A stretch of 22,416 bases of DNA from Hirschia sp964351655 (GTDB lineage Bacteria; Pseudomonadota; Alphaproteobacteria; Caulobacterales; Hyphomonadaceae): contig CAYGPD010000048.1 in NCBI GenBank assembly GCA_964351655.1, positions 1-22,416 on the forward strand, given 5' to 3'. The notes beneath the pieces were generated by a model. The model was given only the letters and a program-made list of their open reading frames with translations, did not search any database and was not told where the DNA came from. Positions 16,096 to 22,416 of the stretch are shown one piece after another. The translations under genes and the position numbers were made by a program. Within the stretch, counting starts at the first letter, position 1. Every line of letters begins with the position of its first letter.

Positions 16096-16129
16096 AAAAA
16101 AGGGAGATGAATTGCTTCATCTCCCTTTT
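16096..16129 (-). terminator. Intrinsic terminator of the PAS_5 gene
   Basis: AAAAGGGAGATGAA (16098-16111) pairs fully with TTCATCTCCCTTTT (16116-16129) around a TTGC loop, 26 bases past the PAS gene stop. It is nearly symmetric and A/T-flanked, so it could work on both strands. Confidence 0.9.
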
Positions 16130-16154
16130 CGTATTTGAGGCATTTAGGCCGTGT

Positions 16155-16688
16155 TTAATTTACAATGTGCAAAATTGGGCCAGTATTCTGGGGTTTCGGA
16201 GGAAACATAGCTGTCACAAAGTGACGACAAATCGGGCGGCCTTTTAAAACAGATTCATCTGTTAAAGTTTGATAGAGGCATAGCAAACGAGGGCGCTGTT
16301 TATTGTTTGAATCCAAAGGTGAAAACGATATTTCTATATTGATATTGCGCCCATCAAGGGATTGTGCGGTGGCTTGGATTAAGGAAGGGCTTCCGCAGGA
16401 AATTGCTGTTTCCATTGCTGTTTTTAGCACAAGCTTGTCCGTAGCCGTCCATAAAGATAGGAAATTGTGCTCCACAAGCTCGCGGCCGAACAATTCTTGT
16501 ATTCCAGCGCCAACCATTCGAAGAGAATAATCTTCAATATCAGTGCGTTGAATTATAAAGAGACGACTCACGACGTCTGGATAGTCTTGAGCCATAGGCC
16601 CATCGACTAACTGACTGTCTCCCCAAGACAACCGCTTCCAGGCTTCGATGATCGCTTGCGTATTTGGATGTGTTTTTAGCTCTATCAT
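16155..16688 (-). CDS. PAS_5-domain protein
   Basis: 177 residues, soluble. The middle (about 57-125) carries the signature of the alphaproteobacterial PAS_5 family (PF07310): DYSLRMVGAGIQELFGREL followed by FLSLW, then a beta segment with INIEISFSPLD. No kinase, GGDEF or EAL output domain is attached, so it is a stand-alone sensor-like protein of unknown ligand. The gene ends in a strong terminator before the PilZ gene, so they are separate units. It is divergent from the secreted-protein gene at 16892, with about 200 bases between for two promoters. The ribosome site is weak. Confidence 0.8.
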   Translation of the reverse strand: MIELKTHPNTQAIIEAWKRLSWGDSQLVDGPMAQDYPDVVSRLFIIQRTDIEDYSLRMVGAGIQELFGRELVEHNFLSLWTATDKLVLKTAMETAISCGSPSLIQATAQSLDGRNINIEISFSPLDSNNKQRPRLLCLYQTLTDESVLKGRPICRHFVTAMFPPKPQNTGPILHIVN

Positions 16689-16891
16689 CTAACTGTTCTC
16701 ATATTTTCTTCAGGCAAATACCTGTTTGATGATGGTATCGCAAAGACTGGGCCAGTTTTTGTAACGGAATATTTTCCATTTTCGGGTCAATATTGGTCAC
16801 CTTCAACTGATTGGAGAAATGCAATGCACCTGAGTGATGTATTTGGGCATTCAAATTGCATGATTAAGTTGAAGATTCGAGGAGTAGTATA

Positions 16892-17803
16892 ATGACCGTT
16901 TCAACTAGACACATGACATTCAGAGCAGCTTTGGTAGCTGGCGCATTTGGTGGCGTAATAGTTGGCGGTAATGCCCTTGCGCAATCCACACCCGTAGTCA
17001 GAACTGCACCAACTGGATCAGCCAATAATTGTTGTGATCTTCCGCAAAATCAAATTATTGAAGTTCCTGGTGTACGTGCTCCTGGAGCGAGCGTTGTCAT
17101 CGGCGCGGGNNNNNNNNNNGGAAACGCTGGATACGGATATTCTACATATATTCAACAGGGCCAGGCACAACAAGCGGGTGTCTATTATTTTAACAATGGT
17201 GGCGGAGCGACTGTCGCACCATATGAATCAAGTGTTTTGAATAACTTACAAGTTGAAGGTGAGATGCAACGGGTCACTGAAACTGTCACCGAGCAGGTTC
17301 CAGTGACGGAACAATATTGTGCGCCTGCTGATGTGACTGTGATGGCGCAACCTGTTCAAGCTGTTTGTATTGATGATAAAGGTGCACCGCACCCAGCATC
17401 ACAAGTGTTTGGTGAAGAACGCATTGATGCGACCTACAATGGTGAAGTTTTCCGTTGTATGGCGGGAACGTCGATGCAGGTAACTGTTGGATCATTTAAC
17501 AATAATGATGCAGTATTTGACGGCGGACGTACTTTTTCTTGTAAAAAGGGAGAGTCACTTAATCACTCTGTTGGTGGTCAATTAGCGTGTGCGCCTGAAG
17601 CACCCCAACGTAATTGTAATGAGCGTTCATTGCTGCGTCGGTATGGGCCTGGTTTGAAAACAGTGAGCGCAAAAACGCCCGCGTGTATTCCATCAGAACG
17701 AACAGTGATGAAACAAGTGACACGTCAGGTTCAAGTTGAGAAACCCATTTCAAGTTCAGGACGTATTGTTCTTGATGGTGGTGTTGGTCAGAACGTTTAC
17801 TAA
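16892..17803 (+). CDS. Secreted cysteine-containing protein of unknown function (contains assembly gap)
   Basis: About 303 residues; ten N at 17110-17119 hide residues 73-76, in a Gly-rich stretch. The flanks stay in frame, so the gene is probably intact. The signal peptide runs to about residue 30 (GNALA|Q). The mature protein has an early Cys-Cys pair (47-48), a Gly/Gln/Tyr-rich stretch (about 76-105), and two similar segments FRCMAGTSMQVTVG (187-200) and FSCKKGESLNHSVG (215-228) that look like an internal repeat. Several further Cys suggest disulfides. I do not recognise a named domain. GAGGAG seven bases before the ATG supports the start. It is convergent with hfaD but separated by two terminators, so it is not in that operon. 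Confidence 0.75.
   Translation: MTVSTRHMTFRAALVAGAFGGVIVGGNALAQSTPVVRTAPTGSANNCCDLPQNQIIEVPGVRAPGASVVIGAXXXXGNAGYGYSTYIQQGQAQQAGVYYFNNGGGATVAPYESSVLNNLQVEGEMQRVTETVTEQVPVTEQYCAPADVTVMAQPVQAVCIDDKGAPHPASQVFGEERIDATYNGEVFRCMAGTSMQVTVGSFNNNDAVFDGGRTFSCKKGESLNHSVGGQLACAPEAPQRNCNERSLLRRYGPGLKTVSAKTPACIPSERTVMKQVTRQVQVEKPISSSGRIVLDGGVGQNVY
17110..17119. other. Assembly gap of ten N
   Basis: Ten undetermined bases inside the secreted-protein gene, flanked by GCGCGGG and GGAAACG. Reading frame agrees on both sides if the gap is 10 bases or differs by a multiple of three. A Gly-rich or repetitive stretch is the likely cause. Confidence 0.98.
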
Positions 17804-17834
17804 AGTATTTTGATAACAATAAGTTATAAGTATT

Positions 17835-17872
17835 AAATCCGGTATGGCGTTATATGGCCTGCCGGATTTTTT
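17835..17872 (+). terminator. Intrinsic terminator of the secreted-protein gene
   Basis: AAATCCGG (17835-17842) pairs with CCGGATTT (17862-17869), with an inner GGC/GCC pairing and a T run to 17872. It closes the plus-strand gene ending at 17803. Confidence 0.85.
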
Positions 17873-17902
17873 ATGTTGCATGTGATGAGGCTGAGGCAAT
17901 AA

Positions 17903-17934
17903 AAAATCCCCAGCTTTTGCAAGAAGGGGATTTT
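17903..17934 (-). terminator. Intrinsic terminator of the hfa operon
   Basis: AAAATCCCC (17903-17911) pairs with GGGGATTTT (17926-17934), with CTT/AAG in the loop region. On the minus strand it is followed by more T. It lies 58 bases past the hfaD stop. Confidence 0.88.
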
Positions 17935-17991
17935 GAGGTTGGAAACATTCTTATTTTGAATGTCTCTATTTATGACTTGAAGCGAGCGGGC

Positions 17992-19236
17992 TTAGTGACC
18001 GCTTGCTGAATTGGTTGAATAATTGGCTGAGTTTCCGATTGCTGCAGCTGACCCGTAGACATTGCCACCACCGCGCGCCCATGTTTGGCCTGTTGCAGTT
18101 ACATTTCCGGAATTGGTTTGTGTCATTGCGCCGCCTGGAACGGCGCTTTGGCAAGTGGCACATACATAGCCGGTATAGGTGTTACCAATAGCTGTTGAGG
18201 ACGTGCTTAGGTTGCCTGCACCGCCATTGCCCCCTTCAAAATCTGTCAAAGATATAACATCACCAGAGTTGTTCTGAGCGTAATAAGCGTTTTGGTCTGA
18301 GCCGATATTGGTCTGCATGGCAGAGTTTCCAACACCATATGCTGAAATTGAAGCATCGCCATCCCAGTCATTTAGGACAATTTCTGTTGTTGCATTGATA
18401 ACAGATGTGTTGGTCTGGCTGCCGTCAAGTTGCGAATAACCCCAAGAATTATCCATTACAATATTGTTTCCCATTGCTTGGGAATTGGCGGATATGTTGT
18501 TGCCTTCAGGTTGGGTTAGGCGCGTATTTGCAGTAATTGAATTGCCATACGATGTTTGTTGAACATTGGCGTAAGCGTTTGAAAAGACAGATGAAGATTG
18601 AAAGCTGTTACCAACTGCTAGTGTGTTTGCATTTGTATCTTCTACAGAACAACAGACAGTCGCATCGACATTAGCATCCACAATTGCTTGAGATGTTTGA
18701 TTAGCGTTTGCGCGCATTGTTGGAGCTTCGCCATCAGGTACAAGTCGGCCATCAAAGCTCATATCTTGTATATTGGCTGCAGACGTGGCGCTTGCATTGA
18801 GCGTTATTGCTGAAGTGTTGCTGACCGTTGCTGTCGATGAAATGTTGTTGGCATTCACCGTTTGGTTCATACTGTCGGCTTGAAATTGGCTTCCCATTGT
18901 TGAGTTACCATAGGCCGTTGCATCAGCAGTTGCTGTTCCAAAAACGCGGCCGCCTTCAAGTGTAGCAGTTGCTACTGAATTACCAGACATAGTTTGGTTT
19001 GATTCAACGTGCTGATTGCTGTCGAATCCTGAGCCGACATTGCCGACTGAAAGAGATGTTGAGCCAACATCGCCAGTGTGATCGTCTTCAACAGGCATAT
19101 TCATATTGGAGAAGACGTCGCCCAATTGGATTTGGTTATTTAAAACGTCAGGCGCAGTTTGTCCGAAAGCTGATCCAGACAGGCTCACCAATAGGGCGCT
19201 TATTGCGACGCTTGTTGTAAGTGTTGTGCGTTTCAT
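17992..19236 (-). CDS. hfaD: Holdfast anchor protein HfaD
   Basis: 414 residues, with a signal peptide to about residue 26 (GSAFGQ). The mature protein is almost entirely Asn, Ser, Thr, Ala, Gly and Gln, with a recurring short motif around Gly-Asn (SVGN 63, SGNS 84, YGNS 109, VGNS 208, YGNS 230, MGNN 255, VGNS 302, IGNT 350, IGNS 400). This suggests a repeated beta-strand surface fold. Cysteines are few and paired (CC 195-196, CATC 359-362). In Caulobacter, HfaD is an exported surface protein that, with HfaA and HfaB, fastens the adhesive holdfast to the cell envelope. It is third in the operon, 67 bases after hfaB. AAGGTGA upstream fits the start. The name rests on operon order plus this composition. 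Confidence 0.88.
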   Translation of the reverse strand: MKRTTLTTSVAISALLVSLSGSAFGQTAPDVLNNQIQLGDVFSNMNMPVEDDHTGDVGSTSLSVGNVGSGFDSNQHVESNQTMSGNSVATATLEGGRVFGTATADATAYGNSTMGSQFQADSMNQTVNANNISSTATVSNTSAITLNASATSAANIQDMSFDGRLVPDGEAPTMRANANQTSQAIVDANVDATVCCSVEDTNANTLAVGNSFQSSSVFSNAYANVQQTSYGNSITANTRLTQPEGNNISANSQAMGNNIVMDNSWGYSQLDGSQTNTSVINATTEIVLNDWDGDASISAYGVGNSAMQTNIGSDQNAYYAQNNSGDVISLTDFEGGNGGAGNLSTSSTAIGNTYTGYVCATCQSAVPGGAMTQTNSGNVTATGQTWARGGGNVYGSAAAIGNSANYSTNSASGH

Positions 19237-19270
19237 GTCTTAAATCACCTTATAAATCAGCAAAGTATAG

Positions 19271-19293
19271 CTCCACCCGTATGCGGGGTGGAG
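19271..19293 (-). repeat. Hairpin between hfaB and hfaD
   Basis: CTCCACCC (19271-19278) pairs perfectly with GGGTGGAG (19286-19293) around a seven-base loop, in the 67-base gap between hfaB and hfaD. No U run follows, so it is not a standard terminator. It may protect the hfaAB part of the message or lower hfaD expression. Confidence 0.65.
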
Positions 19294-19303
19294 AAGGGGG
19301 CTG

Positions 19304-20329
19304 CTAGTCTTTGCGCCCACGGAGAGCTGTCTTTTTAGCGTCTTCAATTGCTCTGTCGCGGTCATCATGCCAACGAGATGCTTCTGAGCGTGTTTGACCA
19401 TTATTTGTAGGCAAATTGTCATATGCAGGCGTGTAGTTACCTGTAATTGAATTTGTGGTTGGTAAGCCTGCGCCTTGTTGCGCGATAGCTGAACACACGT
19501 CAGGACTTGTGACACCGTAAAGGTTGGCTGTCATTTCCAGCACAGCACGCTCAATTACCGAACGAACAGCAAGTTGGATTGGCTCCATCGAGCGTTCACC
19601 CGCTCCGATGTCGAATACATTGTTGTTTGCAAAATCGAAGACACCGAGAGAAATTTCACGACCAATAATCTGCTTTTGGTAGGAAATAACATCAACAACT
19701 TCAAGTGTTTCTGTTTCTACGAGACGCAGGTCAAGACCTACGTTGATGACGTACATTTTAGATCCACCATTGCCTTTAGGATCTTGTGTATCAAGATCGC
19801 CAATGAAGGCATCAACACCCACTGAGCGGATGTTTGAGTTTAGTTCTGTGATACCACCAACAAGATAAAAATCTGAGCCTGGAATAGACCCTGCTGTGAT
19901 TTTACGGAAATCTTGGTCGGAACTGTCGCCGATCAATTTGTTGTTGGCATATTTAAGTTCAAGCTCTGATACAGAGGTATCGAAACGTTCTACGAGGCGA
20001 GCACCTGCTTTTGCAAACGCGGAAATAGCCATAAGTGACGCACCTTGGGTCACGCGGCGGCCGCCTTCAAAATCTTCTTTACCAGTGTAATCAAGGATGC
20101 GGCCAACGGCGATACGAGGCTGGCCAAGGCCTACTGACTGAGCAAAATCACCCATACACACAAGGCTTGCAGAATAAGGCGTTGGGTTAGCTGTTACAGG
20201 TGCGCCACCAATTGGTTTAGCGTAATTGCCGGATTTGGTCGCAACAGGGGATACACAGCCTGTAACCATGAGGGCGCTTGCAAGCAAAGCGATTGATTTT
20301 TTTGATGATTTGCGAGTTGGGCTAGTCAT
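19304..20329 (-). CDS. hfaB: Holdfast anchor lipoprotein HfaB (CsgG family)
   Basis: 341 residues. The lipobox VTGC places the lipidated Cys at 25, so the protein is anchored in the outer membrane. The body is CsgG-like: RIAVGRILDYTGKEDFEGGRR after a conserved Cys (SLVCMG), the FYLVGGITELNSNIRSVGVD strand region, VINVGLDLRLVETETLEVVDV, and the C-terminal helix with PIQLAVRSVIERAVLEM. CsgG is the curli secretion pore; in Caulobacter HfaB is required for export and stability of HfaA and HfaD. The C-terminal tail past about residue 270 is Asn-rich and extra to CsgG. Its start overlaps the hfaA stop by 8 bases, with GGGGAG upstream, so the two are translationally coupled. Confidence 0.93.
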   Translation of the reverse strand: MTSPTRKSSKKSIALLASALMVTGCVSPVATKSGNYAKPIGGAPVTANPTPYSASLVCMGDFAQSVGLGQPRIAVGRILDYTGKEDFEGGRRVTQGASLMAISAFAKAGARLVERFDTSVSELELKYANNKLIGDSSDQDFRKITAGSIPGSDFYLVGGITELNSNIRSVGVDAFIGDLDTQDPKGNGGSKMYVINVGLDLRLVETETLEVVDVISYQKQIIGREISLGVFDFANNNVFDIGAGERSMEPIQLAVRSVIERAVLEMTANLYGVTSPDVCSAIAQQGAGLPTTNSITGNYTPAYDNLPTNNGQTRSEASRWHDDRDRAIEDAKKTALRGRKD

Positions 20330-20765
20330 TCAGATCAAGCTCCCCATTTAAAATTACAGTTTGATCACCGGTGTTGTTTTGAATAGAATCGATCACGACA
20401 ACATTGTTGCTGCCATTGGTAATAACGTTGAGCTGGTTCCCGATCGCGGTGGAGTTGCCTGCCCCAGAATAATTGCCCATGCCTGACCCTGCGCCGCGGA
20501 AATTGTATCCGTAGACACCGCCATAAGATAATGATGTGAGATCGTCGCCAACAACCATGCGGCCATCTATGATGACGCGATTGTTGTAAGCGTCACGTGT
20601 ATTGGCGTCATAAGCACGATTTTCGTCGCCATAAGCAAAACCGTAGGGACGTTCAAACTCGCCCGTGTACTGTCCGGCTGGGTTGTTTTGAGCCAAAGCA
20701 GTTCCGCTAAGCAAAAGCGTGCCTGCTACCCCGAATATTCCCAAGTTTTTACGACACAAGGCCAT
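20322..20765 (-). CDS. hfaA: Holdfast anchor protein HfaA
   Basis: 147 residues from the ATG at 20765; GGGAAG eight bases upstream favours it over an in-frame TTG/ATG 39 and 36 bases earlier. The signal peptide ends about residue 26 (GTALAQ). The mature protein has an Arg/Tyr region (FERPYGFAYGDENRAYDANT) and a C-terminal part rich in Asn, Gly and Val (STAIGNQLNVITNG, then NNVVVIDSIQNNTGDQTVIL), like the repeat units of curlin amyloids. In Caulobacter, HfaA is a surface protein that multimerises and helps anchor the holdfast. It is the first gene of the operon. An inverted repeat lies 46-83 bases upstream. Confidence 0.9.
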   Translation of the reverse strand: MALCRKNLGIFGVAGTLLLSGTALAQNNPAGQYTGEFERPYGFAYGDENRAYDANTRDAYNNRVIIDGRMVVGDDLTSLSYGGVYGYNFRGAGSGMGNYSGAGNSTAIGNQLNVITNGSNNVVVIDSIQNNTGDQTVILNGELDLND

Positions 20766-20810
20766 TGTAAAGCTTCCCGATCTCAAATTTGTGAGGGACA
20801 TCAAGCAATG

Positions 20811-20848
20811 ATTGTGCCATGCGCCCCTCTATTCGCTGGGGGCACAAT
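20811..20848. promoter_or_regulatory. Inverted repeat upstream of hfaA (candidate operator)
   Basis: ATTGTGCC (20811-20818) and GGCACAAT (20841-20848) are perfect inverted copies, with a further CCC/GGG pairing inside. The repeat lies 46-83 bases before the hfaA start, where a promoter or leader is expected. It could be a regulator site or a leader hairpin. No CtrA-type TTAA-N7-TTAA element was found next to it. Confidence 0.4.
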
Positions 20849-20956
20849 AAACCAAGATGGTTACCAAAAAGCTCAACACTTCTATTCACTTGCATACAAA
20901 GACTGCATGAAATGGTGGTAATTACAGTTAAACCTTTCCAGATTTAGAGTGGACGT

Positions 20957-21170
20957 TCATCTTCGTCGGTGTGTGTGGCTTTGTGTTGGATTGAGCGCAA
21001 TATCTGGATCGATGGTATTTTGGAGCTTTCTGATGCGTAGGTTCAGATTGCTGATTGTCGATTGCATCTTATCGATACGCGCGCTTTGTTTGTGCGCTTT
21101 AAAAAAAGGCGATTAGCCCCACAATTGGAAGGAGGAGATATAAGCCGCCAAAAATGATGAGGAAATCCAT
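20957..21170 (-). pseudogene. Small membrane/coiled-coil gene split by a 7-T run (frameshift or error)
   Basis: From the ATG at 21170 the frame gives a membrane segment, MDFLIIFGGLYLLLPIVGLI to about residue 20 and then AFF, and stops at 21099 (23 residues). Skipping one T of the 7-T run (21101-21107 on the minus strand) continues for 47 codons as KAHKQSARIDKMQSTISNLN and onward, to TGA at 20957. That part has a perfect heptad pattern of Ile/Leu (spacing 3,4,3,4), i.e. a coiled coil. Together it makes a plausible 70-residue protein with one membrane helix and a coiled coil, resembling the N-terminus of DUF2339 membrane proteins. It may be a pseudogene, a programmed +1 or slippage site, or a sequencing error in a homopolymer. 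The ribosome site is weak. Confidence 0.6.
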
Positions 21171-21418
21171 ACTTACGTTCTCAAACTGGTAGATGTTTGG
21201 GCATTGCTGCACCAATTGTTCGATATCTCAGGGATATAGTCCAGAAGTTCTCAAATCGGATTGAATTTGGGTGACAAATTACTGTCGTAAATCAAGACTA
21301 TATTCACAGTAGTTTAGCGCGCATCACTCTTTAGGTGAAAAGGCTCGCTTATAACTTGTGGGTGTGCGATAGCCTGCACGAAGACTTATCCACAGGCGAC
21401 CTGAGAGGAGCCTAGACT
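21171..21418. other. Intergenic region upstream of the SHOCT gene
   Basis: This stretch completes the 653-base gap between hfaA and the SHOCT gene; the rest of the gap holds the inverted repeat at 20811-20848 and the split small gene. It must contain the SHOCT promoter, which I could not place. The only clear motif is the DnaA-type box at 21386-21394. Confidence 0.6.
21386..21394 (+). promoter_or_regulatory. Perfect DnaA-box consensus TTATCCACA
   Basis: TTATCCACA matches the consensus DnaA box exactly and lies 24 bases before the SHOCT gene start. A single box is not an origin. It could be a DnaA regulatory site for this gene or a chance match. Confidence 0.35.
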
Positions 21419-22261
21419 ATGAGAAAACTATCCCCGCAAGGTGAACAAGCTGTGGCTGATATGGCTGGTCGTTATGGTGTCAGCTTTGATGCTATTGCGA
21501 CAATGTTAAATGCTGTTGCCAATGGCGGCGGCACGATGGCTCAGTTTAGTCATCCTGAATTTGGTGGATCTGGTCAGTGGATGCAGGGCGGTATGACGAT
21601 GGTGGGCGATATGTTCAACCACGGCCTGAAAGCGCAGGTTGATAATGTGTGTTATGAATTGTCGGATTTATTGGCCAATAGTCAGCCTTTTGCGCCTGTG
21701 CCAGTTCGTCAGGCTCCGGCTAATCAGCAGAATCGGTCTTTTCAGTCTCAAAGCCAGGGTAATGGCTCTAGCTTTTACATGACTCAAGGCGGGGCATGGT
21801 GGCCAGAAGAACTTGGTCAGCCATCTGCAACGGGCAGTCAGAATGATATGCAGTATGCCTATTTCCCTAATATGCGCAGATTAGCACTGAATGCATATGG
21901 GAGTGTGGGGGTTTATGATACGCTGGATCACAATATCGGCGGCTTTGGCCAGCAGCAAAGTGGTGATGCCTCCATTACATTCTCAAGTCAGTATGGGATT
22001 GTATCGCTTAATAGCTTGCCACGTGTTGATAATGTGAAGGGGAATCAGCCTGAGAGCACGCCAATGCCTGCGCCGGCAGAGCCATTTGCACAGAATAATG
22101 CGCCAATTCCACAAACGCCTGCGCCTGAGACTGTGCAAGTGGCACCATTAGAGGGCGATGTGTTTGCATTATTGGAGCGCTTGGCAAAGCTAAGAGATGC
22201 AAATGTCATTTCTGTAGAAGACTTTGAGTCTAAGAAGAAAGACCTTTTAGCGCGTATCTAG
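21419..22261 (+). CDS. SHOCT-domain protein
   Basis: 280 residues, no signal peptide. The N-terminal region (about 1-85: MRKLSPQGEQAVADMAGRYG onward, with GGGTMAQFSHPEFGGSGQWM and MVGDMFNHGLKAQVD) is a conserved block of a proteobacterial family. A central Gln/Ser/Pro-rich linker follows, then a conserved aromatic stretch around YAYFPNMRRLAL. The C-terminal 34 residues (DVFALLERLAKLRDANVI to the end) form a SHOCT domain, a short helical hairpin thought to aid oligomer or protein contacts. The molecular role is unknown. GAGAGGAG eight bases before the ATG marks the start. No terminator was found downstream. Confidence 0.88.
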   Translation: MRKLSPQGEQAVADMAGRYGVSFDAIATMLNAVANGGGTMAQFSHPEFGGSGQWMQGGMTMVGDMFNHGLKAQVDNVCYELSDLLANSQPFAPVPVRQAPANQQNRSFQSQSQGNGSSFYMTQGGAWWPEELGQPSATGSQNDMQYAYFPNMRRLALNAYGSVGVYDTLDHNIGGFGQQQSGDASITFSSQYGIVSLNSLPRVDNVKGNQPESTPMPAPAEPFAQNNAPIPQTPAPETVQVAPLEGDVFALLERLAKLRDANVISVEDFESKKKDLLARI

Positions 22262-22416
22262 GCATTATTTGTAGTTAATCTATGTGATATAGGTGGGTTT
22301 AGCCCGGGGTGAGGGGGTAGGGAGTGTCCTATTTCGCCTCATTCTGGGGGTAAGCCTGTGCAAAAGCTATTTTGTCACAAAAAGGGTAATTTAGTGGTTG
22401 ACGGTTCTGGCTGACT
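22262..22416. other. Right-edge intergenic segment
   Basis: 155 bases with no supported gene. A G-rich stretch (GGGTGAGGGGGTAGGG near 22308) is the only visible peculiarity. The next gene lies beyond the window. Confidence 0.5.

Noticed and set aside
17992..19236. Asn/Ser/Thr repeats of hfaD considered as DNA tandem repeats or CRISPR
   Set aside because: The motif recurs at the protein level at irregular spacing; the DNA copies differ, and there are no equal spacers.
20688..20921. Open frame of 77 codons on the plus strand opposite the start of hfaA
   Set aside because: It overlaps the hfaA signal-peptide region and upstream inverted repeat, and has no ribosome site or protein-like composition.
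20921..20940. Possible CtrA site (GTTAAACC) upstream of hfaA
   Set aside because: Only one half-site is good; the second TTAA is not at the seven-base spacing required.

Overview
The window looks like part of the chromosome of an alphaproteobacterium of the Caulobacterales/Hyphomonadaceae type. The reasons are a holdfast-anchor operon (hfaA-hfaB-hfaD), a cysE next to a DUF3126 gene, an alphaproteobacterial PhoH protein, and many secreted or outer-membrane proteins. Base composition is moderate (by eye mid-40s % GC), low for Caulobacterales, which fits a Hirschia-like genus; the genus is inference. A run of ten N at 17110-17119 shows this is a draft scaffold.

Layout. 1-3333 (+): repeated TGGTATA motifs, an overlapping pair of genes (uncharacterised protein plus HTTM/DoxX-like membrane protein), an exported M28 peptidase with a fibronectin-like tail, and a DUF2946-like protein. 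3445-4692 (+): a PepSY-TM protein. A bidirectional terminator separates it from alanine dehydrogenase (4811-5923, -). A TorF-type porin and a YdjA-like nitroreductase follow on the minus strand. 7919-9783 (+): NUDIX hydrolase, serine acetyltransferase (cysE) and DUF3126. 9862-13823 (-): a large M16 lipoprotein peptidase and a PhoH ATPase, the latter preceded by a structured leader ending in an intrinsic terminator. 14200-14727 (+): gamma carbonic anhydrase, tail to tail with a GYF_2 protein. Then tandem-PilZ and PAS_5 proteins (-), a secreted Cys-containing protein with the assembly gap (+), the hfaABD operon (-), a small frame-disrupted membrane/coiled-coil gene (-), and a SHOCT-domain protein (+).

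How the genes fit together. The clearest multi-gene system is holdfast anchoring: HfaB is a CsgG-like outer-membrane lipoprotein, and HfaA and HfaD are its exported surface partners. The PilZ protein (predicted c-di-GMP receptor) and PAS protein 1-2 kb away are plausible but unproven partners, since c-di-GMP controls surface attachment in this group. Most other genes are single housekeeping or envelope units, each closed by a clear hairpin terminator.

Most worth a second look: the phoH leader (13859-14044), where a terminator lies only 36 nt before the start codon; the 7-T frameshift in the small gene at 20957-21170; a hairpin between hfaB and hfaD; and the HxD-to-DxD change in the M28 peptidase. 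I see no CRISPR array, insertion sequence, rRNA or tRNA. I did not find a convincing unknown multi-gene system.
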